Both the position numbers and the translations under genes were made by a program. A stretch of DNA of 56,469 bases from Candidatus Aegiribacteria sp. (GTDB taxonomy: Bacteria > Fermentibacterota > Fermentibacteria > Fermentibacterales > JCC-6), in contig JAIORS010000172.1 of NCBI GenBank assembly GCA_021108005.1, positions 1 through 56,469 on the forward strand, written 5' to 3'. Below are positions 8,719-18,383 of the stretch, in pieces. The notes beneath the pieces were generated by a model, which was given only the letters and a program-made list of their open reading frames with translations, was not told the DNA's origin and ran no database searches. Each line of letters opens with the position of its first letter. Position 1 is the stretch's first letter.

Positions 8719-10083
8719 TCAGACACCTCCAACTACCATATTGTGGATCAGAACATGCGGCCCCCCCAGAGCGGACTTGATGTTCAGCTGCCCTTTTCCG
8801 CAGCCGCCGCGTTCCGACAATTCAAGATCGTTCCCTACAGCCTTTATGTTCTGAAGTGTCGTGAAGAGGTTACCCATTATATTGATATCCCTTATCATCG
8901 GGCCAATTCCACCATTCTTCACCTTGAATCCGTACTGAGCTCCAAATGTGAAATTTTCTCCGCTGGTCTGTCCGCCTTTGCCATTGACCAGGTAAAGCCC
9001 GTCCCCAAGTTCCTGCAGAAGCTCATCAAGGTTCTTTTCTCCGGGTTTTACGTATATGGTTCCCATCCTGACAATGGGTTCGTAACGCATGTCCTCCGCT
9101 ACAGCATGGCCGCTTACAGGTTCTCCAAACGCGCTTGCGGTTCTCCGGGAATGAAGCCTCCCGGTCAGAACGCCTTTATCCATCAGTGTAACCGGCTTCA
9201 CAGCTACTCCTTCGTCATCGTATACGTAGTAGCCTATCTGATTGGGAATGGTTGAGTCCGCAACGATGGAAATGGCATCGGAACCAAGTTTCTCTCCAAG
9301 TGACATCTTCTCCCTGAGGGAGGGGTTATCCTCTATTATGTCGGCCTCACTGAAATGGCCAAAAGCCTCATGGGTAAAAACCCCGGCAAGCAGGGGACTG
9401 AGTATCACGTTATAGGTGCCGCCCTTTACCGGTTCCGCGTCGAGAAGCTTTCCGGCTATCTGTGCCTCTTCAATGAAATTCTCTTCCCTGTCAAGCAGCC
9501 TGTTGTATCCGTCGGCTCCTCCAATGGATATCCTGGTATTCTGAAGAAGATCACCGCGCCTGGCTATGACTTCACCCATGATATTCGTTGTGAGTATCTC
9601 TTCCGAAACGGCGGTTCCTTCGGAATTCACGTAGTGTTTCTCTCTGCCTATTTCCCTGTAAGTAATGTTGGTAGTCTCGATTGAGGGCTGTTCCAGCATC
9701 AGGTCATTGTATTTCTTGGTAAGCTCTATTTTATCATCTATACTGATCTCTCCGGGATCACCATCAAGAACAAGCCTTATGGTCTTTTCTACCACAGGAA
9801 CTTCTGTCAGAACCGATTTCTTCCCGCCCGTCGCAACTATTGTTTCCGCACCCTCGATTGCAAGCTCTATTGCGCGGGAAACGTCTTTCTCTCTGGTTAC
9901 GGTAGCAGTGGAAAAACCTCCGTTCTTCCCCACACGGATTACGTAGCCATCGGTTCTGTTTGAACCGACTTTTCTTATTTCCCTGCCGGTAAAACCAATA
10001 TTGGTCTCCGTCTTGATTTCGTACCTGATATCAACGAAATCAGCTTCAACTCCGCTTATCATGGACTTAAGTCTATCAATCAT
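8719..10083 (-). CDS. tldD: TldD metalloprotease subunit
   Basis: A 454-residue TldD family protein with the zinc-binding HEAFGH motif at about 238-243, the hallmark HExxxH of the family. With TldE it forms a peptidase that acts on peptides threaded into the dimer cavity. The start is the ATG at 10083, seven bases after AAGGGAG; a TTG at 10107 is in frame but lacks a site. It is the first gene of the pair and its promoter must lie in the 223-base gap shared with the divergent C1 peptidase gene. The strong match in size and motif makes this a firm call. Confidence 0.92.
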   Translation of the reverse strand: MIDRLKSMISGVEADFVDIRYEIKTETNIGFTGREIRKVGSNRTDGYVIRVGKNGGFSTATVTREKDVSRAIELAIEGAETIVATGGKKSVLTEVPVVEKTIRLVLDGDPGEISIDDKIELTKKYNDLMLEQPSIETTNITYREIGREKHYVNSEGTAVSEEILTTNIMGEVIARRGDLLQNTRISIGGADGYNRLLDREENFIEEAQIAGKLLDAEPVKGGTYNVILSPLLAGVFTHEAFGHFSEADIIEDNPSLREKMSLGEKLGSDAISIVADSTIPNQIGYYVYDDEGVAVKPVTLMDKGVLTGRLHSRRTASAFGEPVSGHAVAEDMRYEPIVRMGTIYVKPGEKNLDELLQELGDGLYLVNGKGGQTSGENFTFGAQYGFKVKNGGIGPMIRDINIMGNLFTTLQNIKAVGNDLELSERGGCGKGQLNIKSALGGPHVLIHNMVVGGV

Positions 10084-10306
10084 CAGAACTCCCTTCGAAC
10101 TTTTCAACAGGAAGACCGTACAACAGTTTTTTCATAATCAGTGAATATAAGAGTATCTCTATACATAAGCATATTAACATGATGATATCTTCATATGTTT
10201 CCCTTGACCTGGATTTTTTTTGAGAGCATTATCATTGGAACGATTTTCTGCTTTTCATGTTTATATACTGAAATCTTTTATAGACCTGTTTTCTCTGGAG
10301 GTTACT

Positions 10307-12751
10307 ATGAAAAAATGTATTTTCGTGGCCATTCTATTGTTCGCTGTGTCAATCGCAATGGCTGACCCGCCAGCAACTTACGATCTCCGAGATGTGGGGG
10401 GAGAGAACTATGTAACCTCAGTTAAAAGCCAGCAGGGGGGCACCTGCTGGACACATGGGGCAATGGCCTCAATAGAGGGAAACCTGCTTATGACAGGTGC
10501 CTGGGCAGCCGCCGGAGAAACGGGTGAGCCGAACCTGGCCGAATACCATCTTGACTGGTGGAACGGTTTCAACCAGCATAACAACGATGATTTGACTCCT
10601 CCTTCAGGAAGCGGGCTCGTCGTTCACGAAGGTGGAGATTACCTCGTAACAACAGCCTACCTTTCAAGGGGAGAAGGGGCTGTACGTGATATTGACGGGC
10701 AGTCTTTTGCAACCCCTCCTGTCAGACACCTTGATTCGTACCACTATTACTACCCTCGCGAGGTAGCCTGGTACATCGCCGGAAGCAACCTTGAAAATAT
10801 CGATGTCATCAAGCAGGCAATAATTGATTACGGAGTAATGGGAACCTGTTTGTGTTCCAGCTCAAGCTTCCTAAACAGCGATTACGAACACTATCAGCCA
10901 CCGACAAGTTCTCTCGACCCGAACCATGCCGTATCGATTGTAGGATGGGATGATTACAGAGTGACCGACGCTCCCAACCCCGGAGCGTGGCTCGTCAAGA
11001 ACAGCTGGGGAACGGGCTGGGGATATGCCGGTTACTTCTGGATATCCTATTACGACAAGCATTCCTGCCAGAATCCAACCATGGGAGCTGTATCCCTTCG
11101 GGACGTTGAATTCATGCAGTATTCCAACGTGTACTATCACGATTACCACGGCTGGCGCGATACTCTTACCTCCGCATCGGAGGCTTTTAATGCCTTTGTG
11201 TCCGAACGGGACGAGGTTATTGAGGCTGTGAGTTTCTTCTCTGTGGAAGACAGCGTTGATTATACCGCGAAAATTTACGGTTCTTTCTCAGGAGGGCAGC
11301 TTACCGATGAGCTTGCGTCCGTTACGGGCACGGTGCTTTGCGCGGGATTTCACACTGTTGACCTTGCAAGCCCGGTAATGCTTAATACGGGAGATGATTT
11401 CTACGTCTACCTCCAACTGTTAAACGGAGGACAGCCCTTCGGATGCACTTCGGATGTACCTGTCCTGCTTGGCGCATCGTACAGAACCATTGTGGAATCA
11501 AGAGCCAATCCTGGTGAGAGTTTCTACCTTAGCGGTTCTTCCTGGATTGACCTTACCACAGTAGACACAACCGCCAATTTCTGCATAAAGGCCCTGTCCA
11601 ATCCTGCAGGCCTATGTGTCTCTCCGGCTGGCGGGTTCATCTCCAGCGGGGATGTTGGCGGTCCATTCACTCCTTTAAGCACTGACTACACACTGGAATT
11701 CCAGGGAGAAGGATCCATCAATTACGAGATTGAAAAGGAAAGTACAGCTGACTGGCTTGACATTTCCGCTCCGTCCGGAAGCCTTTCCCCCTTCGATCCA
11801 GTTGATGTGACGTTCTCTATAGGCAGTTCTGCCAGCAGTCTTGCGGCGGGTGCTTACCCCGTAAGGGTCAATTTCACCAACACAACAACACACATGGGTG
11901 ATACTTACAGAGACTTTATTCTTACCGTTGGGGACCCTGCGATTCAGTACAGCTGGTACATGAGCAGTGACCCCGGATGGACAACCGAGGGTGACTGGGA
12001 GTTCGGAATTCCAACCGGTTCTGGTGGACAGCATGGATCCCCTGACCCCACATCCGGGCACACAGGAACGAATGTTTACGGTTACAATCTGTATGGCGAT
12101 TATCCGAACAGCCTGCCGGAGCGGAATCTTACCACGGAATCCCTTTACCTGTTCGGCCACTACAACACTCAGCTTGTGTTCTGGAGGTGGCTGGGAGTTG
12201 AGAAACCCGAATTCGATCATGCCTATATACGGGTCAGCAACAACGGTTCCGACTGGACGGATATATGGGCAAACGATGATTATATTGAGGATGACAGCTG
12301 GGTACAGCAGAGCTACGACATCTCTTCAGTGGCCGATAACCAGGCTCACGTATATATCCGATGGACCATGGGAAGCACTGACAACGGCTGGACCTATTGC
12401 GGCTGGAATATCGATGACGTAGAGATATATACAATCCCGCAGACAGGAATTGAGAGTGGAGAGGCAACGTTGCTGCCTTTATCCGTAGATCCTGTTTATC
12501 CCAACCCCTTCTCATCACAGGTTACGGTTCCCTTCGCTCTCGCGGAGGGCGGACAGGTAAATATCTCTGTTTACGATCTTTCGGGAAGACAGATCAATAC
12601 AATTACATCAGAGGAATTCGCAGCAGGCTCTCATAGTGTTTCATGGCTGGGCAGAGACAACAGGGGCAACACCATGACTTCGGGAATTTACTTTGTGAGG
12701 GTATGGACGGAGAATTCAACAGTTACCAGAAAGGTGATTCTCGCCAGGTAG
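10307..12751 (+). CDS. Secreted multidomain C1 (papain-family) peptidase with C-terminal sorting domain
   Basis: An 814-residue exported protein. In order: signal peptide (1-19); papain-like domain with Cys47 in GGTCW, His207 in NHAVSIVGW and Asn232 in KNSWGTGWG; a lectin-like beta domain of the sort found in bacterial C1 peptidases (about 270-430); a BACON-like repeat (about 435-545); a jelly-roll region (about 548-715); and a FlgD-like C-terminal domain (YPNPF, YDLSGR, final ILAR). It is probably displayed on or released from the outer surface. ATG at 10307 follows GGAGGT; the upstream TTG-started extension is ignored. The stretch before the catalytic Cys is shorter than in papain, with glutamines at -4 and -5 rather than -6. 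Confidence 0.9.
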   Translation: MKKCIFVAILLFAVSIAMADPPATYDLRDVGGENYVTSVKSQQGGTCWTHGAMASIEGNLLMTGAWAAAGETGEPNLAEYHLDWWNGFNQHNNDDLTPPSGSGLVVHEGGDYLVTTAYLSRGEGAVRDIDGQSFATPPVRHLDSYHYYYPREVAWYIAGSNLENIDVIKQAIIDYGVMGTCLCSSSSFLNSDYEHYQPPTSSLDPNHAVSIVGWDDYRVTDAPNPGAWLVKNSWGTGWGYAGYFWISYYDKHSCQNPTMGAVSLRDVEFMQYSNVYYHDYHGWRDTLTSASEAFNAFVSERDEVIEAVSFFSVEDSVDYTAKIYGSFSGGQLTDELASVTGTVLCAGFHTVDLASPVMLNTGDDFYVYLQLLNGGQPFGCTSDVPVLLGASYRTIVESRANPGESFYLSGSSWIDLTTVDTTANFCIKALSNPAGLCVSPAGGFISSGDVGGPFTPLSTDYTLEFQGEGSINYEIEKESTADWLDISAPSGSLSPFDPVDVTFSIGSSASSLAAGAYPVRVNFTNTTTHMGDTYRDFILTVGDPAIQYSWYMSSDPGWTTEGDWEFGIPTGSGGQHGSPDPTSGHTGTNVYGYNLYGDYPNSLPERNLTTESLYLFGHYNTQLVFWRWLGVEKPEFDHAYIRVSNNGSDWTDIWANDDYIEDDSWVQQSYDISSVADNQAHVYIRWTMGSTDNGWTYCGWNIDDVEIYTIPQTGIESGEATLLPLSVDPVYPNPFSSQVTVPFALAEGGQVNISVYDLSGRQINTITSEEFAAGSHSVSWLGRDNRGNTMTSGIYFVRVWTENSTVTRKVILAR

Positions 12752-12774
12752 ATACAACGATTCGGGGGGTACGA

Positions 12775-14124
12775 TTATTCGTGCCCTCCGGCTTTCCTGA
12801 TCAATTCTCTGACTGTTTTCAGTTTCTCATTCAGAAGCTCGGGGCTTGTGGCTTCAGCAACAAGCCTTAGATAAGGTTCGGTATTTGAAGGACGGATATT
12901 GAACCACCATCGGGGAAATTCCACTCTGTATCCATCAAAATCATACGTTGCCGTGGGGGATTCGCATGAGGTGAAATAATCTCTGATGCTTTTCATTGCC
13001 GATTCTTTATCGTCCACATGGAAGTTGATTTCCCCTGAATTTGAGTATGCGGAGATGGAATCAATAAGACCGGAAAATGTGTTTCCCTTTTCTTTGAGTT
13101 CAGATAAAATATTCAGAACAAGAATCGCCGCCAGCATTCCCGAATCGCAGTTAAAGAAATCTCTGAAGTAATAGTGGCCGGCCAGTTCGCCTCCGTAAAC
13201 GGCATTCAGTTCCCTCATTTTCAACTTGGCGTGGGAATGTCCAACCTTCCACATGAAAGGCCTGCCCCCAAGTTTTTCAATGTACTCGATTACTCCTCTT
13301 GAGGTTCTTATATCATGAAGTACTCTGTCATTTTTATCCTTCAGAAAATGTATCCCGAGAACGGCAGTGATAAGGTCAGGACGTACGAATCTTCCCTTAT
13401 CATCGATGAACATCACCCTGTCCCCATCTCCGTCGAATATCACCCCCGCGTTAAGATGATTTTCAATGACGACTTTTTTCAGATCCGTCGTATTCCGCTC
13501 GTCAAGCGGGTTAGGAGGGTGGTTGGGAAAGGAACCATCCATACTGTCGTACAGATACACAGGTTTATCGCCGAAGACATCACGAGCAAGCAGAGAAGCC
13601 ATTCCGTTTGAACAGTCTATTCCGTAATCAAGGTTCGACAGGTTCCCGCAGAATTTTTCAAGGAAAGTAACATATTCCCCTTTTATTCCGGGAAGCTCCA
13701 TGACCTTTCCACTGAAAACAGCAGGCTGAATACTGCCTTTCTCAACCATCTTCTCAAGCTCTCTGAGGCCCGTATCGTAACCTACCGGAAGAGCATCTGA
13801 ACGGGATATTTTCAGCCCGTTGTATTCCTTCGGGTTGTGAGATGCCGTTATTTGTACAGATGCTCTGAATCCATGAGTAGCAGTCGCAAAGTAGACCATC
13901 GGTGTTGTTGCCGCGCCCATGTCGTAAACATCAGCTCCGGAATCGGTGATACCCTGAACAAGGTGACTGAAAACGTCCGGGGTGGATTCTCTGCAGTCGT
14001 AACCAACAAGAACTTTCTCAGTTTTGAGAAGTCCGGGGAGGAAAAAACCTATTCTGTATACGGTCTCTCCATCGAAATCTCTACCGTAAACTCCTCTGAT
14101 ATCGTACGCTTTGAAAGCTTTCAT
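12775..14124 (-). CDS. manB: Phosphomannomutase/phosphoglucomutase
   Basis: A 449-residue alpha-D-phosphohexomutase with all four signature regions: the phosphoserine loop TASHNP (Ser95), the metal loop DGDGDR (230-235), the sugar-specificity loop GELAGHY, and the phosphate-binding loop RPSNTEP near the C-terminus. It interconverts hexose 1- and 6-phosphates for cell-envelope sugars. Whether mannose or glucose is preferred cannot be decided, so the symbol is tentative. It is convergent with the C1 peptidase gene (23-base gap) and follows the histidine kinase gene by 43 bases on the same strand. Confidence 0.9.
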   Translation of the reverse strand: MKAFKAYDIRGVYGRDFDGETVYRIGFFLPGLLKTEKVLVGYDCRESTPDVFSHLVQGITDSGADVYDMGAATTPMVYFATATHGFRASVQITASHNPKEYNGLKISRSDALPVGYDTGLRELEKMVEKGSIQPAVFSGKVMELPGIKGEYVTFLEKFCGNLSNLDYGIDCSNGMASLLARDVFGDKPVYLYDSMDGSFPNHPPNPLDERNTTDLKKVVIENHLNAGVIFDGDGDRVMFIDDKGRFVRPDLITAVLGIHFLKDKNDRVLHDIRTSRGVIEYIEKLGGRPFMWKVGHSHAKLKMRELNAVYGGELAGHYYFRDFFNCDSGMLAAILVLNILSELKEKGNTFSGLIDSISAYSNSGEINFHVDDKESAMKSIRDYFTSCESPTATYDFDGYRVEFPRWWFNIRPSNTEPYLRLVAEATSPELLNEKLKTVRELIRKAGGHE

Positions 14125-14167
14125 TCTATTTCTTTCCGGAATACTGTTAAAATGTACGTTTCATCGG

Positions 14168-16885
14168 TTATCGAACAAGAAGCGTTTTCAGTTCCTTTTC
14201 AAGAGTGGAAATTCTGAATGGTTTTACAAGCTCCCCTCTGAACCCATAATCGGAATAATTGGACAGTACCGGATTGGTGGAGTACCCGCTGGAAACAATT
14301 GCCTTCACATCCGGATCGATTTTTTTTAGTACTTTAATGGCAGCCTCTCCTCCCATTCCACCGGGGATGGTAAGATCCATTATAACGGCATCAAAGGGTT
14401 CCCCCGAGGATAATTTCTCTTTGTAGAGTTCTATTGCTTCGGCCCCATCAGCAGACTCGGTAACTTTGTGCCCCAGAACCTTCAGCATACCCGAAAGAAC
14501 CTGCCTGACTTTCTGGTCATCGTCCATTATCAGTATATGCGCCGATTCAATTTCTTCTACGGGATCGGTTTCCTTTTCCGGCACATTATCTTTCATCTCG
14601 TGTTCCCGGGCTGGAAGGTAAATCACTAATTCCGTTCCCCTGCCTTCTTCCGAGAAAACTTTTATTGTTCCGGAATGCCTTGTTACTATGGAATAGCTGG
14701 TCGAAAGCCCCAGACCTGACCCGTACGGTTTAGAGGTAAAATACGGGTTGAATATTTTCTTCAGATCATCGGGAGGTATACCTTTTCCCGTGTCCTTTAT
14801 GGAGATTTTCACATAATCACCAAATTTGAGATGAATGTTGGAATCAGCATTGATCTCGGTATTGCTGCAGCTCACTGTAATCTCGCCGCTGCCTGTCATA
14901 GCCTGTATGGAATTCAATATCATGTTACGAATCACCTGGGCAATCTGTTCCCTGTCGGCTTTTACTTTTTCAATGTTATCCCCAAATTCGAAAACCGCTT
15001 CTACGTCAGAACCTCTCAGGGAGAAAAGAACCGTTTCTTTTATAAATGATTCTATGTCCACTGACTTCTTAACAGGAACTCCTCCTTTAGCGAATGTAAG
15101 AAACTGACTGGTAAGAACAGTGGCTTCTTCGATGGAAATATCTGCCTGATTCAGGTACATGCTGAGTTTCGATGGATCTTTTTCTGTCTGCGCAAGAGAT
15201 ACGTTACCCTGAATTGCCATGAGCAGATTGTTAAAATCGTGCGCTATTCCTCCGGCAAGGGTTCCTATCAGCTCCAGGTGTTCGACCCTTTGAAGCTCTT
15301 CTTCTATACGGCGCTGATCTGTAATATCCCGAATTATTCCCTCTATATATTCCTCTTCTTCGATTCTTCCGATAACCTTTTTAGCCGAAATTGAGGCCAG
15401 AAAGGTAGAGCCGTCGAGTTTTTTCAGTTTGGCTTCGAAACAATGCACTTCATCGTTTTCAGCAAGTATTTCCTTAAGATCTTTTCTTCGTGACGGATTA
15501 ACGTAAAGATCTTTCACTGTTACGTTACTGAAATCTCCCTTTTCCTCTCCATAGAACATTCTGTACATTTCCTGATTGGCGGATACGATTTTTCCTCCGG
15601 ACTCCATTGTTGTTTTGTATACCGCCACAGGTATGTTTCCATAGAGTTCCCTGTACTGATCTCTGGTCTCTTCAAGTTCAACCCTTGTTCTCGATGATTC
15701 CGTTAGATCCTGAGTGAGAATAACCACTTTATCTACTTTTCCTTTGTCATCAATAAGCGCATAGAAGTAATGGGAGATAAACTCGGTTCCTCCGGGGGAA
15801 TGATTGGGTAATTTCAGTTTCGGGATGAAAAGCTCCCCGCCATTTTCGTAGATAGACTTCACATCATCAAGGTACTCTCCAAGATAGGAATCTTTCTCAT
15901 CCATGTGGAGTTCACTGCGGGGAATCATTTTTTCCTTCTGATCTTCCAGATTCTTGTTCCAAATAGTGCGCCATGAAGCATTGGCCATAAGCAGTGTACC
16001 GTTTCTGTCATGCACGGATATGCCAATGGGAAAATTATCAACAATGGCCTTCATTAGACTGTGACTTTCCTTGAGTTTCTTCTCCGTTTCTTTACGCTGC
16101 GTCAGATCCCTTATTGAAATCAGTATTACCTCGGTATCACGATAGATCATGGGCGTGGATGAAAGTTCTACGGGCAAATAACCTTTCTTTTTTCTAATTT
16201 CAGTTTCAAATACCAGCGTTCCCTGTTTTTTGTTACCGGGCTTCAGGAAAAGGGATTCAATTTTGTTTCTGTCCGTTTCATGAAAAAAATGCATGGGAGA
16301 GAAATTGTAAATCCGTTCTCTTTCAATACTTGTCATTATGCAGAAACTTCTGTTCGCGAAAAGTATCCGGTTTTCACTGCATATAAGTATTCCATCCTCT
16401 GTGTTCTCGACAACCTTGCGGTATCTTTCTTCACTTTCAGCGGTTTTCTGCTTTTCCTGAACAACTTCCGACATATCCTTGAGTATGACAACCCTTTCCT
16501 CTGTTCCGGGGATAAAACCCACGTTGGCTCGCATGAAACGTGATTCATCCACGGAAATCTTAACTCTGAGAGTATACGTAGAAGGAGGGTTGCCCGTTCC
16601 GCTGGCCCTATCCAAGAAATAGCCTCTAAGTCGGTCTATATCTTCATCCGCGATGAATTTCTCCCATGATACTTTTCCAATGGCATCTTTGAGAGAAATC
16701 CCAAAAACCTTCTCAACCTGGCTGCTGGCTTCGACAATTGTTCCACTTTTGTTCAAAACAACTATGATGTTCTCTGTGATCTGCAATATCGCCCTGAGGG
16801 TTGACCTGCTCAGCCTCAGATCATTTTTAAGTTCAGCAAGGACATTTGTTTCAGCCATGCTGTCTGTGTTTTTGTCTGGCAGCAT
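14168..16885 (-). CDS. Hybrid sensor histidine kinase, multi-PAS, with receiver domain
   Basis: A 905-residue cytoplasmic kinase with no membrane segment. It contains about four PAS domains (roughly 20-130, 145-265, 275-395, 405-535), a dimerisation/phosphoacceptor helix with HDFNN (His549), an ATPase domain with GKGIPPDD and GSGLGLS motifs, and a C-terminal receiver with DDD and the phosphoacceptor Asp837 in MDLTIPG. The HDFNN-type H-box is shared with NtrB-like and other soluble hybrid kinases. No response regulator with an output domain is adjacent, so the signal path is unknown. The start ATG has GGGAG seven bases upstream. Confidence 0.93.
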   Translation of the reverse strand: MLPDKNTDSMAETNVLAELKNDLRLSRSTLRAILQITENIIVVLNKSGTIVEASSQVEKVFGISLKDAIGKVSWEKFIADEDIDRLRGYFLDRASGTGNPPSTYTLRVKISVDESRFMRANVGFIPGTEERVVILKDMSEVVQEKQKTAESEERYRKVVENTEDGILICSENRILFANRSFCIMTSIERERIYNFSPMHFFHETDRNKIESLFLKPGNKKQGTLVFETEIRKKKGYLPVELSSTPMIYRDTEVILISIRDLTQRKETEKKLKESHSLMKAIVDNFPIGISVHDRNGTLLMANASWRTIWNKNLEDQKEKMIPRSELHMDEKDSYLGEYLDDVKSIYENGGELFIPKLKLPNHSPGGTEFISHYFYALIDDKGKVDKVVILTQDLTESSRTRVELEETRDQYRELYGNIPVAVYKTTMESGGKIVSANQEMYRMFYGEEKGDFSNVTVKDLYVNPSRRKDLKEILAENDEVHCFEAKLKKLDGSTFLASISAKKVIGRIEEEEYIEGIIRDITDQRRIEEELQRVEHLELIGTLAGGIAHDFNNLLMAIQGNVSLAQTEKDPSKLSMYLNQADISIEEATVLTSQFLTFAKGGVPVKKSVDIESFIKETVLFSLRGSDVEAVFEFGDNIEKVKADREQIAQVIRNMILNSIQAMTGSGEITVSCSNTEINADSNIHLKFGDYVKISIKDTGKGIPPDDLKKIFNPYFTSKPYGSGLGLSTSYSIVTRHSGTIKVFSEEGRGTELVIYLPAREHEMKDNVPEKETDPVEEIESAHILIMDDDQKVRQVLSGMLKVLGHKVTESADGAEAIELYKEKLSSGEPFDAVIMDLTIPGGMGGEAAIKVLKKIDPDVKAIVSSGYSTNPVLSNYSDYGFRGELVKPFRISTLEKELKTLLVR

Positions 16886-17052
16886 TAACGTTCTCCCGGA
16901 TAATTAATATACAATGCAATATAAGCGAAAAAAGCTTTCCTACAACTCAATGTGTCTTAACTAATACGTTTGTTCCGCGCAATATAAAGCCTTTACTGCT
17001 AACATAAGAATACTATGAGAAGTTCCCAGTCCTCATCTTCGCGGGATTGCTC

Positions 17053-17080
17053 TTGACAAATTAGTATTTGTTACTATCAT
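17053..17080 (+). promoter_or_regulatory. Sigma70-like promoter of the PadR/NifX/ATPase operon, with possible operator
   Basis: TTGACA at 17053-17058 and TATCAT at 17075-17080 are separated by 16 bases. Between them is a small inverted repeat TAGTA-N5-TACTA (17062-17076), placed where a bound PadR protein would block the promoter. The promoter call is good; the operator is inference from position alone. Confidence 0.6.
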
Positions 17081-17115
17081 CTAGGTGCAGGTTGCATATA
17101 GATGAAGGAGACACC

Positions 17116-17523
17116 TTGCCTGGACGAAGAAGAGCGCAGAATCGCTGTAGGAGAGGAATAACAAGGTTCCTTGAACCATGCCTTCTTCTGCTGCTCCATG
17201 GGGGAGAATCCCACGGCTACGAGTTACTTGATAACCTTGAACGCTTCGGATTCAGCGAAAACCCCGCGGATTCAAGTACCATATACCGTATACTCAGAAG
17301 CCTTGAGGAAAAAGGTTTCGCGACTTCCAGATGGGCCGAAGGTGACTCCGGTCCGGCAAGAAGGGTTTACTCTCTCTCGCCGGCGGGTGACGGATACCTC
17401 CAGATGTGGGTGAGCGATCTTGAGAAAACCGACAGAATACTGCACCGCTTCTTCAGTGAATACCGGAATCATATGGAACTGCATCACAGTAACGGCAGGA
17501 AAACCATTAAAGGAAAGGAGTAA
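17116..17523 (+). CDS. PadR-family transcriptional regulator
   Basis: A 135-residue winged-helix repressor with the PadR pattern: LLLLLHGGESHGYEL, then TIYRILRSLEEKG and RRVYSLSPAG (the winged-helix core), and a C-terminal dimerisation helix. I place the start at the TTG at 17116 (LPGRRR...), which follows GAAGGAG by five bases; a reading that begins at 17068 adds unrelated residues. It heads a tight operon (2-base gap to the DUF5320 gene) and probably regulates it, with a small inverted repeat over the promoter as the likely site. The inducing ligand is unknown. Confidence 0.88.
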   Translation: MPGRRRAQNRCRRGITRFLEPCLLLLLHGGESHGYELLDNLERFGFSENPADSSTIYRILRSLEEKGFATSRWAEGDSGPARRVYSLSPAGDGYLQMWVSDLEKTDRILHRFFSEYRNHMELHHSNGRKTIKGKE

Positions 17524-17525
17524 TC

Positions 17526-17873
17526 ATGCCGGCAGGAGATGGAACCGGACCCAGGGGAGAAGGACCCCTGACAGGAAGAGCGATGGGAAGGTGCGCCGGA
17601 TATCCGGCAAACGGATACGCAACCGCTCCGGGCCGCGGAGGCGGATACGGTTTTTTCGGAAGAGGCGGCGGAGGCAGAGGCTTCAGGAACAGATACTACG
17701 AGACAGGTTTCCCTCAATGGCGCAGATATCCACAGTATGACGGTCCCATGTACAATCAGGAGCCAACAGAAACAGAATCGCTGAAAAGTCAGGTTCAGTT
17801 TGTGGCGGACACTATCGAACAGATCGCTTACCGTGTGAATCAGCTTCTGAAAAGAAAAACAGAAAAGGAATAA
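17526..17873 (+). CDS. DUF5320-family protein
   Basis: A 115-residue protein that opens with the family pattern MPAGDGTGPRGEGPLTGR, followed by a glycine/arginine-rich stretch (about 30-65) and a C-terminal amphipathic helix (about 85-112). The family is often found next to NifX-like and MinD-type ATPase genes in anaerobes; the biochemical role is unknown. Here it lies between PadR and the first NifX-like gene with gaps of 2 and 3 bases. The C-terminal helix resembles the helical tails of the two following proteins, which might mean that they assemble together. Confidence 0.8.
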   Translation: MPAGDGTGPRGEGPLTGRAMGRCAGYPANGYATAPGRGGGYGFFGRGGGGRGFRNRYYETGFPQWRRYPQYDGPMYNQEPTETESLKSQVQFVADTIEQIAYRVNQLLKRKTEKE

Positions 17874-17876
17874 TCG

Positions 17877-18383
17877 ATGAAAGTAATTGTGAGTTCAACC
17901 GGAAGTGATGTTGATTCCGTAATCAGCCCGGTGTTCGGCAGGGCGAAGTTCTACCTTCTTGTGAATACTGAGGACTTCTCCTTCGAGAGCTTCGAGAACC
18001 CCGCGGTAACTCAAAGCGGCGGAGCCGGAATACAGGCGGCACAGTTCATTCTGAAAAAGAATCCCGACGCGGTGATATCTTCGAATGTCGGTCCCAACGC
18101 CTACGAAGTCCTCTCTGCGGGTTCCGTATCCTGCTACATAGCCAAAGACGGAACTGCACGGGAGACAATAGAGGCTTTCAATGGTGGTGACCTCAAAATG
18201 ATGGGAGCAGCGAATGCGGGTTCCCATGCGGGGATGGCAGGAAGCTCGGCCAACCGTTCGGAAAGCGCCACCGGAGAAAAAGATGACCTTGAAATGTTGT
18301 CTGCCAGGCTCAGGGATTTGAGAGGCCAGGTCGCTGATATTCTGAAGCAGCTTGATAGAATCATGGAGGAACAATCCTCATGA
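17877..18383 (+). CDS. NifX/NafY-like dinitrogenase iron-molybdenum cofactor domain protein (copy 1)
   Basis: A 168-residue protein. Residues 1-105 form the dinitrogenase Fe-Mo cofactor-binding domain (VFGRAKFY near the start, GGAGIQAA, PDAVISS). A Gly/Ser-rich linker (about 110-135) and a C-terminal coiled coil (about 137-165) follow. Family members carry or insert iron-sulfur or FeMo precursors, but no nitrogenase gene is in the window, so a general metallocluster carrier role is more likely. It overlaps copy 2 by four bases (ATGA), so the two are translationally coupled. Confidence 0.85.
   Translation: MKVIVSSTGSDVDSVISPVFGRAKFYLLVNTEDFSFESFENPAVTQSGGAGIQAAQFILKKNPDAVISSNVGPNAYEVLSAGSVSCYIAKDGTARETIEAFNGGDLKMMGAANAGSHAGMAGSSANRSESATGEKDDLEMLSARLRDLRGQVADILKQLDRIMEEQSS

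Noticed and set aside
7407-10083. RiPP maturation by TldD/E with the nearby radical SAM enzyme
   Set aside because: The radical SAM gene is convergent, and no short precursor gene or transporter is close. TldD/E also has general roles.
11675-12220. Minus-strand open frame of 181 codons inside the C1 peptidase gene
   Set aside because: It lies wholly within a well-supported gene, has no ribosome site or family motif, and is a shadow frame.
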